From: an archaeon
GTDB taxonomy: Archaea > Nanobdellota > Nanobdellia > Woesearchaeales > GW2011-AR9
NCBI GenBank assembly: GCA_020053615.1
Contig: JAGVMW010000127.1
Span: 1-27,297 of the forward strand
Direction of reading: 5' to 3'
DNA length: 27,297 nt
Position numbers and translations under genes: made by a program
Shown: piece by piece, positions 13,760 through 20,588 of the stretch
How the letters are laid out: each line of letters starts with the position of its first letter
How positions within the stretch are numbered: the stretch's first letter is position 1
Notes under the pieces: model-generated
What the model was told of the DNA's origin: nothing
Database searches by the model: none
What the model saw: only the letters and a program-made list of their open reading frames with translations

Positions 13760-16096
13760 TTATGTGTAAGTAGGCATTAATGAGTTATATACTGAAGATA
13801 CCTGTGAAATATTACCCAACTGCCCAATCATCTGTAAGTCTTCAGTAACCCTCTTATGTTCTTTCTGAGGTATACCATAAAAATCAGCAGTTGGAACATA
13901 AAAAGTAATAGAATCCGAAGCATATAATTGTTCAGGCGTAATTCTTAAATAATTTGCAGGAAGTTCCCAGCTCAACTGCCCTGTAACCAATTTATCCATA
14001 GTCATAGAATCATAAGTAAAGCAACATCCACTAGAATCCCAGCAGGCTGCTGCTTCCCATACTCCACCAGTACAACGTTCTTCTTTAGGAATTACATACT
14101 GCTGTTCGTTAGTTATCATACCTGTAACTTTATACACTCCAGGAACCAAGCGAACTTCAGCAAGTTCATCTCCTTTAATGGAAGCAGAGGCAGAAAATTG
14201 ATCATTTCTCACTCTAGGATTCAAATCTCCTACTCGGGTAAGCATAACTAACGCCGTTTCATTATCGCCTAAACTTCTGGCCGCATCTACGAAATGCCAT
14301 GAATGTTTAGAATCTAACATCTGCGGAGAATAAGAATATAATTCATCTCCAGGAACCCCAAAAACTCCCGAATTGGGACACTTGCCATCGATGCATTTAA
14401 CTAAAGGTTTCTTCTTCACCGTAACATTAATATATTTGATTCGATGTAATTCAATAACTTTTGCTGGTTGTAATCCTTCTACCGCATACCCAATTAAAGC
14501 TGTGCTGTTCTTCAGTTTGTAAGTATCAATTGGATAAAAGTCAGTAAGATAATCTTGTTTTATCAAACTAAGCATTCCACCATAAACTGCGGGATAGTTA
14601 TCTTCAAATTCTCCGTCAGGATTAGTAACACCCATATCACAGTCTATCTGTTCGGGGATGGAGAAACCAATCTTTACCATTTCAACTGGCTCTTTAGAAA
14701 AACTATCTACCACTACTGTTTTTAATAATCCGGTCTGCTGGTGCTCCTCGCCGCAAGCAAGCGAAGATATTGTTTTGGGATAATATTCTTGAACAGTATT
14801 AGGAATAGCCGGTGCATTATTTCTGATATTTCCTTCTAACGCAAATACAAAATTATATCCAGCGCCATCAAAAGCATAGTTGTCTTTCAACGTGACTAAA
14901 GTAGGAAATGAAGCGTCGTAATGAGTTTCATAACGTTGATAATTAAAATCAAGCACGCCAAACGCAGAGATGTGCTGACTCTCCGGCTTAATCACGCCAT
15001 CTTCGCTATTGGCTTTGAAGTACGGCTGCCAGCCAAAGTAATCAAAACTCACCTCCAAATCATCAGCTCCGGTAAGCGTTAACACGGCATTATCAACTAC
15101 TCTTTGCGCCAGAATATTTCCTTCGGGGAAAGTAGCGTGATAGAAATTGCTGCTGCCTAAGAATCTCAGCATAGGAATGTACGAAGTTAACAAGTCTTTA
15201 TACTTCTGCTGTAAGTCAACTTCCGACCAGGAGAAAGCAGATACCGGCTCGTAAGTAACATCAGAAATAGGTGGAAAATAACTAGGATCAACTTTGGAGT
15301 ATACTGCAATCAATTCTAACCCGTGCTTTTCTAAGAAACTAAAGTTCTGTTCCGTAGCAGTTATTAAATTAGCAATTTCATAATAATGTTTCAACTGTAA
15401 TGGAATCTTGACATAGAATTGAGTGAACTCAGTTTCAGCTTCACCTTTCTTCGCCGAGAGAGGCATGTTCAACGTAAAGATAACATTTTTCTCTCCCACT
15501 TGAACTTTTACTTTCTTATCCTCTACTTGTCCAGAGAAATCAAGTTCATATCCCTGTTGAGTAAATGGCGCATAATTATCCAAGCAATTATCTAATCTTT
15601 CTTTTACAAATCGAGCTAACTGCGCTTCGATACTCATTACTGCATCATCTTTGACATATAACTTTGGAGCAAGAGAACTATACATTACTTTGTCTGCTTT
15701 ATTTTTCTCAGTGTTATAATGCCAGTAAGGAACTTTTATGGGCTCTAAATCAATTCCATCTGCTTCAGTAGGATCAGATGCAGAAAACTTTCCCGCTAAA
15801 TCGGGATAAATATAGCCACCTTGCTGCCCCAGAATTAACAAACCTCTTTTGCCGATTTGTTGCATGCAATTTTCGGTGTAAGAACGAAGGGGCTGAAATT
15901 CAGCCGGAACTTGAGCTAATGTTGGTTCGGCTTCATCTGAAATTTCTTGGGTTACTTTAGTCTGGGTGAAGTACATAATGGCAGCGAAGGCGAACAGCAT
16001 TAAGATGCCTACAATGATGAATACGGTGACTTGGCCTTTTTTACTAGAGCTAAGCTTAGAAATACCTCGAGCCACACTCCTCTTTTTACTTACCAT
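13760..16096 (-). CDS. pilin-like anchored surface protein (778 aa)
   Basis: The N terminus is basic with KKGQ at residues 19-22, then one hydrophobic segment (23-43, VTVFIIVGILMLFAFAAIMY). This resembles class III (type IV pilin/archaellin-like) signals, where a prepilin peptidase would cut near the KG/Q; that cleavage is inferred. The remaining 730 residues are extracellular-type, with several Cys (ENCMQQIGKRG, LDNCLDNYAP, KCIDGKCPNSG, EERCTGG...CWDSSGCCF). No catalytic motif is seen. It is probably the membrane-anchored scaffold of the same complex as the 1108-aa protein just downstream. Confidence 0.75.
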   Translation of the reverse strand: MVSKKRSVARGISKLSSSKKGQVTVFIIVGILMLFAFAAIMYFTQTKVTQEISDEAEPTLAQVPAEFQPLRSYTENCMQQIGKRGLLILGQQGGYIYPDLAGKFSASDPTEADGIDLEPIKVPYWHYNTEKNKADKVMYSSLAPKLYVKDDAVMSIEAQLARFVKERLDNCLDNYAPFTQQGYELDFSGQVEDKKVKVQVGEKNVIFTLNMPLSAKKGEAETEFTQFYVKIPLQLKHYYEIANLITATEQNFSFLEKHGLELIAVYSKVDPSYFPPISDVTYEPVSAFSWSEVDLQQKYKDLLTSYIPMLRFLGSSNFYHATFPEGNILAQRVVDNAVLTLTGADDLEVSFDYFGWQPYFKANSEDGVIKPESQHISAFGVLDFNYQRYETHYDASFPTLVTLKDNYAFDGAGYNFVFALEGNIRNNAPAIPNTVQEYYPKTISSLACGEEHQQTGLLKTVVVDSFSKEPVEMVKIGFSIPEQIDCDMGVTNPDGEFEDNYPAVYGGMLSLIKQDYLTDFYPIDTYKLKNSTALIGYAVEGLQPAKVIELHRIKYINVTVKKKPLVKCIDGKCPNSGVFGVPGDELYSYSPQMLDSKHSWHFVDAARSLGDNETALVMLTRVGDLNPRVRNDQFSASASIKGDELAEVRLVPGVYKVTGMITNEQQYVIPKEERCTGGVWEAAACWDSSGCCFTYDSMTMDKLVTGQLSWELPANYLRITPEQLYASDSITFYVPTADFYGIPQKEHKRVTEDLQMIGQLGNISQVSSVYNSLMPTYT

Positions 16097-16122
16097 AATT
16101 TATGAGTAAGAAAAGAATGAAG

Positions 16123-16133
16123 CTATATAAAGG
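16123..16133 (-). promoter_or_regulatory. TATA box of the surface-protein operon
   Basis: CCTTTATATAG on the minus strand, centred about 31 nt before the ATG at 16096. It drives the 778-aa and probably also the 1108-aa gene. Confidence 0.55.
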
Positions 16134-16204
16134 TTTTTGTTAGGATAACCAAAAAACAGCTTAGATAAAGTTAATTAATTAGAATAAATAACCTAAAAAG
16201 TGGT

Positions 16205-16780
16205 TTAATCCATAGTAGATAATCCATAAATCATTAACCCCGCACCACCTAATGCTCCAATACCAAAGAGAATTGGTGCAGTTGAGGAGGTGGGATCTTT
16301 GTGTCCTGTATCTTCGAAGTATTTGCGTTCTTCTTCTTGTTTGTTAAGAGTAACTATTAAAAGACCTAAGCTCGCTGCGGTGATTATCCCTCCAATAACC
16401 GCACAAGTAGTTCCACATCCACCATGACTTGAACTTTTTTCTGGAGGTGCTTGATAAGGTTGTGGTTGATAATAATAAATTGGCGCAGGTGCTGGCTGCG
16501 GTGAAGGTGATGGATTAGGTGAAGGATTCGGAGCAGGTGTTGGTGCAGGTACATAAGCTGGTGCAGGCTGCTGGCATTCAGGCAAGTGCATTAAATAGGG
16601 TGGACATTTGTTTTGTTCTGGTGCAGAGATGCCCATCTGTGTTAATGAATACTTTTGAACCGGAACTTCTGATTCTCCCATTGTACTTAATCTATACTCA
16701 TCAGGAATACGAGCATAAACTGGTGTTGAAGCAGCCAAAATCGCTGCAGTAAGAGTTCCACTAATTAGTTTTTCAAGCAT
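16205..16780 (-). CDS. proline-rich membrane protein (191 aa)
   Basis: Signal peptide residues 1-23 (LISGTLTAAILAASTPVYA). A Pro/Ala/Ser linker occupies about 72-112 (PAPTPAPNPSPNP style), followed by a Tyr/Gln/Pro patch. Two hydrophobic segments lie at about 121-145 and 168-187, the second close to the C terminus. Short motifs YRLSTMG and YSLTQMG repeat near the N terminus. No family is recognised. The layout suggests an exported stalk anchored by a C-terminal helical hairpin. It sits downstream of no other gene and has its own TATA box. Confidence 0.65.
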   Translation of the reverse strand: MLEKLISGTLTAAILAASTPVYARIPDEYRLSTMGESEVPVQKYSLTQMGISAPEQNKCPPYLMHLPECQQPAPAYVPAPTPAPNPSPNPSPSPQPAPAPIYYYQPQPYQAPPEKSSSHGGCGTTCAVIGGIITAASLGLLIVTLNKQEEERKYFEDTGHKDPTSSTAPILFGIGALGGAGLMIYGLSTMD

Positions 16781-16805
16781 GGTTTTATCTTAAAAATAGT
16801 TAGAC

Positions 16806-16814
16806 TATTTAAAT
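16806..16814 (-). promoter_or_regulatory. TATA box of the proline-rich protein gene
   Basis: ATTTAAATA, centred 30 nt upstream of the ATG at 16780. Confidence 0.5.
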
Positions 16815-16854
16815 CTTTTGACTACATTGAGGTAGTATTTATTATCAGAAAGTG

Positions 16855-16861
16855 TTTTAAA
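16855..16861 (+). promoter_or_regulatory. possible TATA box of the C39-like gene
   Basis: TTTTAAA is centred 25 nt from the second in-frame ATG (16883) but only 19 nt from the first (16877), which favours the second ATG. A more distant AT-rich box near 16834-16844 is an alternative. Confidence 0.35.
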
Positions 16862-16876
16862 CCGATAGGATTACTT

Positions 16877-17416
16877 ATGCCCATGCACCTCCAAAGCGCT
16901 CTCGGATTGTGCGGGATAGCAGTAATGCGGTCAGTATTAGAAGCACAATTTGGGATTAGAACAACAGAGAATGAATTGATAGAAATTGTTGCAGAATTTT
17001 ATCCGCAGAAAAAAGGACTAAACTCTTCTTCGAAAGAAACGATACAGAAACTAGGCACCAGCCCAGCAGCAATGGCATACTGCCTGAAGAAAAAGATAAA
17101 AGTTCCAATAAACATATTCTGCTCCAAGAAAGGAGAGATAAATGAATTACAAACTTTGCTCCAAGAAAAAAACATTGTTCCAATTCTTCATCGTTCAGTT
17201 CGTCCACCTGAATTTGGATTGACTAAACCTGAAGGACATTATGTAATATTTTGTGGAATAGAAAAAGATAAAGTAAAAATATTCGACCCAAAAGTTGGAC
17301 TTAGAGAATATGCAATTAATGAGTTTGATACAGTATGGAAAAATAACGACGAGAAATGGTTTTTAGTGATAGTGCCGGAAGGAATAGAATTGAATGTGAA
17401 AGGGAGATATTTGTAG
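16877..17416 (+). CDS. C39-like papain-fold peptidase domain protein
   Basis: 179 residues from the ATG at 16877, or 177 from the ATG at 16883. C12 in SALGLCGIAVMRSVLE, H121 in EGHYVIFCGI and D137 in IFDPKVG form the Cys-His-Asp set of C39-type cysteine peptidases, with Q6 upstream as the probable oxyanion residue. There is no signal peptide, ABC transporter domain or membrane segment, so it is a free-standing cytoplasmic domain, not a bacteriocin exporter. Its substrate is unknown, and no leader-peptide gene is obvious beside it. It converges with rps7 across a palindromic element. Confidence 0.75.
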   Translation: MPMHLQSALGLCGIAVMRSVLEAQFGIRTTENELIEIVAEFYPQKKGLNSSSKETIQKLGTSPAAMAYCLKKKIKVPINIFCSKKGEINELQTLLQEKNIVPILHRSVRPPEFGLTKPEGHYVIFCGIEKDKVKIFDPKVGLREYAINEFDTVWKNNDEKWFLVIVPEGIELNVKGRYL

Positions 17417-17449
17417 GCAAGAAAAATAACAGAACCAAAAATTATTTAC

Positions 17450-17583
17450 GGTATTTGGTTAGCATCTTCAAAATTCTAGAAGAAATCTCGTTGTGGCGAC
17501 ATCCCCGTATGGGGCAAGTCCCCCTGTCGCCATAGCAGACAAAATAAGAAAGAATTTTGACCTTATGATGCTAACCAAATACC
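17450..17583. other. 134-bp nested palindromic element between convergent genes
   Basis: 17450-17466 is exactly complementary to 17567-17583 (17 bp). 17468-17477 pairs with 17551-17560 (10 bp). 17494-17501 pairs with 17525-17532 (8 bp), and inside that CCCC-GGGG-CCCC runs (17503-17524) allow two competing small hairpins. The centre is GC-rich in an AT-rich region. The whole can fold into one long hairpin on either strand. It could be a bidirectional terminator, a stable non-coding RNA, or a MITE-like insertion. It ends 2 nt before the rps7 stop codon. Confidence 0.7.
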
Positions 17584-17584
17584 T

Positions 17585-18184
17585 TTACTTACTGCTCGCC
17601 GACTGTCTTTCTGTGTCTCGCTTCTTGGAGATAGCTGCGCTCTTAGAACTGCACTGATAAGCAGAAATGAGCTCTTCAGCTAAAGCATCTTCAATCTTAG
17701 TTTTCTTGTTGAAAGATTTAGTATAAGCGCCTTGAGTCATAAACCGAAGAGCCAAATCAACTCTCCTTTGAGGAGCTATGTCCACGCCTTTAGGATATCT
17801 TGCTCCACCATACTCGATAGAAATAACTTCTTCACGAGGAGCAGCATTTTCAATCGCCTTAACTAAAATCGCCAAAGGATTCTGTTTGAGTTTCAATTCA
17901 CACTTAGCCAAAGCGGATTCGATTATCTTCAACGCCAGAACTTTTTTTCCGCAATTGTGACCTGAGCTGATGAAATGTTTCTTACTCTTGTGCCCAGAAG
18001 TCATAATCTTGCTAGCCAATCTTTCCACGATAAATACATTAGACTTATGGAAGCGATTGCCAGCATATCTAGCTCCGGTTTTGGGCAAAATAGTAGGTTG
18101 AAGAGTGATATATTTAGATAATCCTAAATCTCCAACGGCAATTTTGTCTGCACTCCAGCGATTGAAACATTTAATATCAGTCAT
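17585..18184 (-). CDS. rps7: 30S ribosomal protein uS7
   Basis: 199 residues, the normal archaeal length. Family landmarks include FNRWS near the N terminus, KIMTSGHKSKKHF, NCGKKVLALKIIESAL, NPLAILVKAIENAAPREEVISI and GGARYPKGVDIAPQRRVDLALRF. It binds the 3' major domain of 16S rRNA and nucleates head assembly of the small subunit. It follows rps12 by 7 nt, the conserved str-operon order. The elongation-factor genes that often follow in other archaea are absent; the cluster ends here. The C-terminal tail is Ser/Lys-rich. Confidence 0.95.
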   Translation of the reverse strand: MTDIKCFNRWSADKIAVGDLGLSKYITLQPTILPKTGARYAGNRFHKSNVFIVERLASKIMTSGHKSKKHFISSGHNCGKKVLALKIIESALAKCELKLKQNPLAILVKAIENAAPREEVISIEYGGARYPKGVDIAPQRRVDLALRFMTQGAYTKSFNKKTKIEDALAEELISAYQCSSKSAAISKKRDTERQSASSK

Positions 18185-18191
18185 GTTAACT

Positions 18192-18611
18192 TTACCTTCT
18201 TGCTTTCTCTATTCTTCCTCTTAATAATGCATTTAAGCTTTGATCATTAACTCTGATAACCTGCCATCTGATACAAGGCAAATCTCCTTTGGATCTTCCC
18301 ATCTTTCCACCGATACATTCTACGATAACTTCATCGTGCTCGTTTATCATCTTCTGTGCTCCATCTCCGGGCATGAATGCAGTTATCTGCTTTCCATTCT
18401 TAACTAATTGCACTCTAGCACATTTTCTCATCGCAGAATTAGGCTGTTTAGCTTCAACTTGAATCTTTTCTAATACAATCCCTTTTGCTTGTGAAGAACC
18501 GCTTAAAGGATCAAATTTCTTTTTGAACTTGGATCTATTGATTAGTTTGAACTGCTTTCTTCTTTTCATCAGCTTTCGTGCTGATTTCAATCCTCTTGAT
18601 TTTCCGGCCAT
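18192..18611 (-). CDS. rps12: 30S ribosomal protein uS12
   Basis: 139 residues. Contains the highly conserved decoding-centre loops KQPNSAMRKCARVQLVKNGK and GDGAQKM, plus the basic N terminus GLKSARKLMKRRKQFK of archaeal/eukaryotic members. It sits at the A-site and affects decoding accuracy. It is located between the nusA-like gene (30-nt gap) and rps7 (7 nt), so is probably cotranscribed. Confidence 0.95.
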   Translation of the reverse strand: MAGKSRGLKSARKLMKRRKQFKLINRSKFKKKFDPLSGSSQAKGIVLEKIQVEAKQPNSAMRKCARVQLVKNGKQITAFMPGDGAQKMINEHDEVIVECIGGKMGRSKGDLPCIRWQVIRVNDQSLNALLRGRIEKARR

Positions 18612-18641
18612 TTTGTGAATTTAATCTGTGTTAATATGATT

Positions 18642-19061
18642 TTATACTACTTTAACCTCATTTATGCTGAAAAAGCGTTTTACCGCCCTATTGAGCAACT
18701 TAATGTTCTTGCCCCCCCTACCTATTAATAAACTTTTTGTTTTTCGGCTCTCATCTTTGATTAAAATATCGTTGCCTTCCTGCACCACTTCAGCTACGGT
18801 AGCAGGATAGATAAAGCCGCGAATAAATTCCATGACATTATCACGATATTCAGTAATCCTGATTCTTTTCCCCAATTCTTCGCTCAGGCGCTTTATGTTC
18901 ATCCCGCCTTTTCCAATGGCTTTTCCTAACTCACCTGAAGCGACGATGAAATAAATGGTTTCTCCCTCTTCATCCATAAAGCTGTCTTTTACTTGCACTC
19001 CGGCAATTCTTTCCAGCATAGAAGACAATGCTAATGCATCTTGGTCTAACTTAATTCTCAT
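18642..19061 (-). CDS. nusA: NusA-like KH-domain transcription factor
   Basis: 139 residues, the short archaeal form with two KH domains and none of the bacterial N-terminal or S1 regions. GKAIGKGGMNIKRLSEELGK (first GxxG) and LLIGRGGKNIKLLNRAVKRF (second GxxG) are the RNA-binding loops. Its position between rpl30e (2-nt gap) and rps12 is the classic archaeal location. A role in transcription termination or antitermination, or in rRNA transcription, is inferred from the family. Confidence 0.92.
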   Translation of the reverse strand: MRIKLDQDALALSSMLERIAGVQVKDSFMDEEGETIYFIVASGELGKAIGKGGMNIKRLSEELGKRIRITEYRDNVMEFIRGFIYPATVAEVVQEGNDILIKDESRKTKSLLIGRGGKNIKLLNRAVKRFFSINEVKVV

Positions 19062-19063
19062 CC

Positions 19064-19351
19064 TTATTCCTCGGTCACTCCTAAGACCGATACTAAAAAG
19101 TTCTTCTTACAGAAGACCCCTAATTCTTCGTTGGTATATTTTAATTCTATTACAGGAATAGAAGCCAACTGAGCATAATAGGAAATATCTTCTCGAACTT
19201 TCTGAGGACAATTGCTGGACAAGAATACTTTACGCAAGGTTCCGTTCTTAATCCCTTTTAGCGCTACTTCTGTGCCGATGACCGCTTTTCCTTCTTGAAG
19301 CTTTACTTTTAATGCTTTAATGTCTTCTTCAACTATTTTCTTCTTTGCCAT
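19064..19351 (-). CDS. rpl30e: 50S ribosomal protein eL30
   Basis: 95 residues, typical for archaeal L30e. The family pattern is present: EGKAVIGTEVALKGIKNG, then KVFLSSNCPQKVREDI, YYAQLASIPV and YTNEELGVFCKK. Archaeal and eukaryotic cells use this protein in the large subunit; related L7Ae-fold members bind kink-turn RNA. It is first in a sub-operon (rpl30e-nusA-rps12-rps7) with its own TATA box. Confidence 0.93.
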   Translation of the reverse strand: MAKKKIVEEDIKALKVKLQEGKAVIGTEVALKGIKNGTLRKVFLSSNCPQKVREDISYYAQLASIPVIELKYTNEELGVFCKKNFLVSVLGVTEE

Positions 19352-19380
19352 GTGTCTTCAATATTATTGTTTTGAGTGTT

Positions 19381-19389
19381 ATTTATAAA
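19381..19389 (-). promoter_or_regulatory. internal TATA box before rpl30e
   Basis: TTTATAAAT on the minus strand, centred 34 nt before the rpl30e ATG, in the 91-nt AT-rich gap after rpoA''. It allows the ribosomal genes to be transcribed separately from the polymerase genes. Confidence 0.5.
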
Positions 19390-19442
19390 GTTATTTTTAA
19401 TTTTTAGTGATTTATTATTTTGGTATTTGTTTTATCTTCAAC

Positions 19443-20588
19443 CTATTTCATCTTAGTAACCAAACTGGGTAATCCGGTACCAATAGGAACCGGCTGGTTA
19501 ATCATCACATTTTCAACTACTGAAGTTAGATAATCAACTTCTCCTTCCAAAGCTGCAGTTATCAAATGCTTAATAGGCGTCTCGAAACTGGCTCGGGCTA
19601 ACACGCTGGCTTTCTCACTTACTACACCATAACGGGTTATACCTTTAACTGTACCGCTGGCGCACATGATATCCGATACAAGCATTACATGTCTTACATT
19701 AACGTTAAGTCCCTGCGCTTCGATAACTTTGTAAACTTCATTGATGATAGCTTGTCTGGCTGCTTCAATACCTAATACTTCATACACTTCATAGATATCA
19801 TTAGTGGTAGTTCTTTGAATGTCTACTTCGGGCATAGCTAATATTTCTTTTAAATTAGTTCCTGCAGTAAGTATTATTAATTCTTCATCACGTTTTACTG
19901 GAAGCACTTGCTTTATTCCTTTAAGTCCTTTAATCTTGATTACTCCAATTTTCTCTTTGAGAGCATATACTTCTTTTACTTCTTCAGCTTTGCCTTTGTG
20001 TTTGAAGATGATTTCATTATCGGTAGTACTTATTTCAAATCCTTTTGCTTTAATTTTGAATAATTTAGCCATTTCTTTGGTAGATAGTTCATGATCAGAA
20101 AGCACTTCCGAATCGAATTTTATTTTAAGTGTCTGCTCAAATATATTCACGGAATATTCTGATACTAAATCTGCTACTTTAGTTTCTTTAATCTTTGCTG
20201 CAAATTTCTTTACTGCATCAGTATCTTTAGCAGTTGCTCCATGAAAATGAATTTCCATCGTAGGCGTACTTATTTCTTTTCGAGAATCAAATACTTCAAT
20301 TATTCTAGGCAATCCCGTAGTGACGTTCATCTCAGAAACACCAGCAAAGTGGAAAGTGTTAAGGGTCATCTGTGTTCCCGGCTCGCCGATACTTTCTGCG
20401 CTTACTAAACCAACACATTCTCCCGGATGTACTCGAGCTCGATTGTATAATGAAGATACTTTCTCTAAGATTTTATTTAGCTGTTCTTTAGTCACTTCAC
20501 TTGGAATTACCTCTTTAAGTTCAGCAATTATAGGTTGTGGAAGCTTATCAGCAAAACTGTCTATATATTCTTCGTGCTCTTTTTTCAT
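19443..20588 (-). CDS. rpoA2: DNA-directed RNA polymerase subunit A''
   Basis: 381 residues, equal to the C-terminal third of the largest subunit. ECVGLVSAESIGEPGTQMTL followed by NTFHFAGVSEMNVTTGLPRI is the trigger-loop region, and the C terminus (VLARASFETPIKHLITAAL, then NVMINQPVPIGTGLP) closes the clamp/jaw region. It starts within rpoA' by an ATGA overlap, with GGAGGAG 5 nt upstream inside the end of rpoA', so it is translationally coupled. The A'/A'' split at this point is normal for archaea. Confidence 0.97.
   Translation of the reverse strand: MKKEHEEYIDSFADKLPQPIIAELKEVIPSEVTKEQLNKILEKVSSLYNRARVHPGECVGLVSAESIGEPGTQMTLNTFHFAGVSEMNVTTGLPRIIEVFDSRKEISTPTMEIHFHGATAKDTDAVKKFAAKIKETKVADLVSEYSVNIFEQTLKIKFDSEVLSDHELSTKEMAKLFKIKAKGFEISTTDNEIIFKHKGKAEEVKEVYALKEKIGVIKIKGLKGIKQVLPVKRDEELIILTAGTNLKEILAMPEVDIQRTTTNDIYEVYEVLGIEAARQAIINEVYKVIEAQGLNVNVRHVMLVSDIMCASGTVKGITRYGVVSEKASVLARASFETPIKHLITAALEGEVDYLTSVVENVMINQPVPIGTGLPSLVTKMK

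Noticed and set aside
17450..17583. Integron-type attC site (GTTAGC/GCTAAC arms)
   Set aside because: attC sites begin with the AAC side and end with the GTT side; here the order is reversed, and there is no integrase or cassette array nearby.
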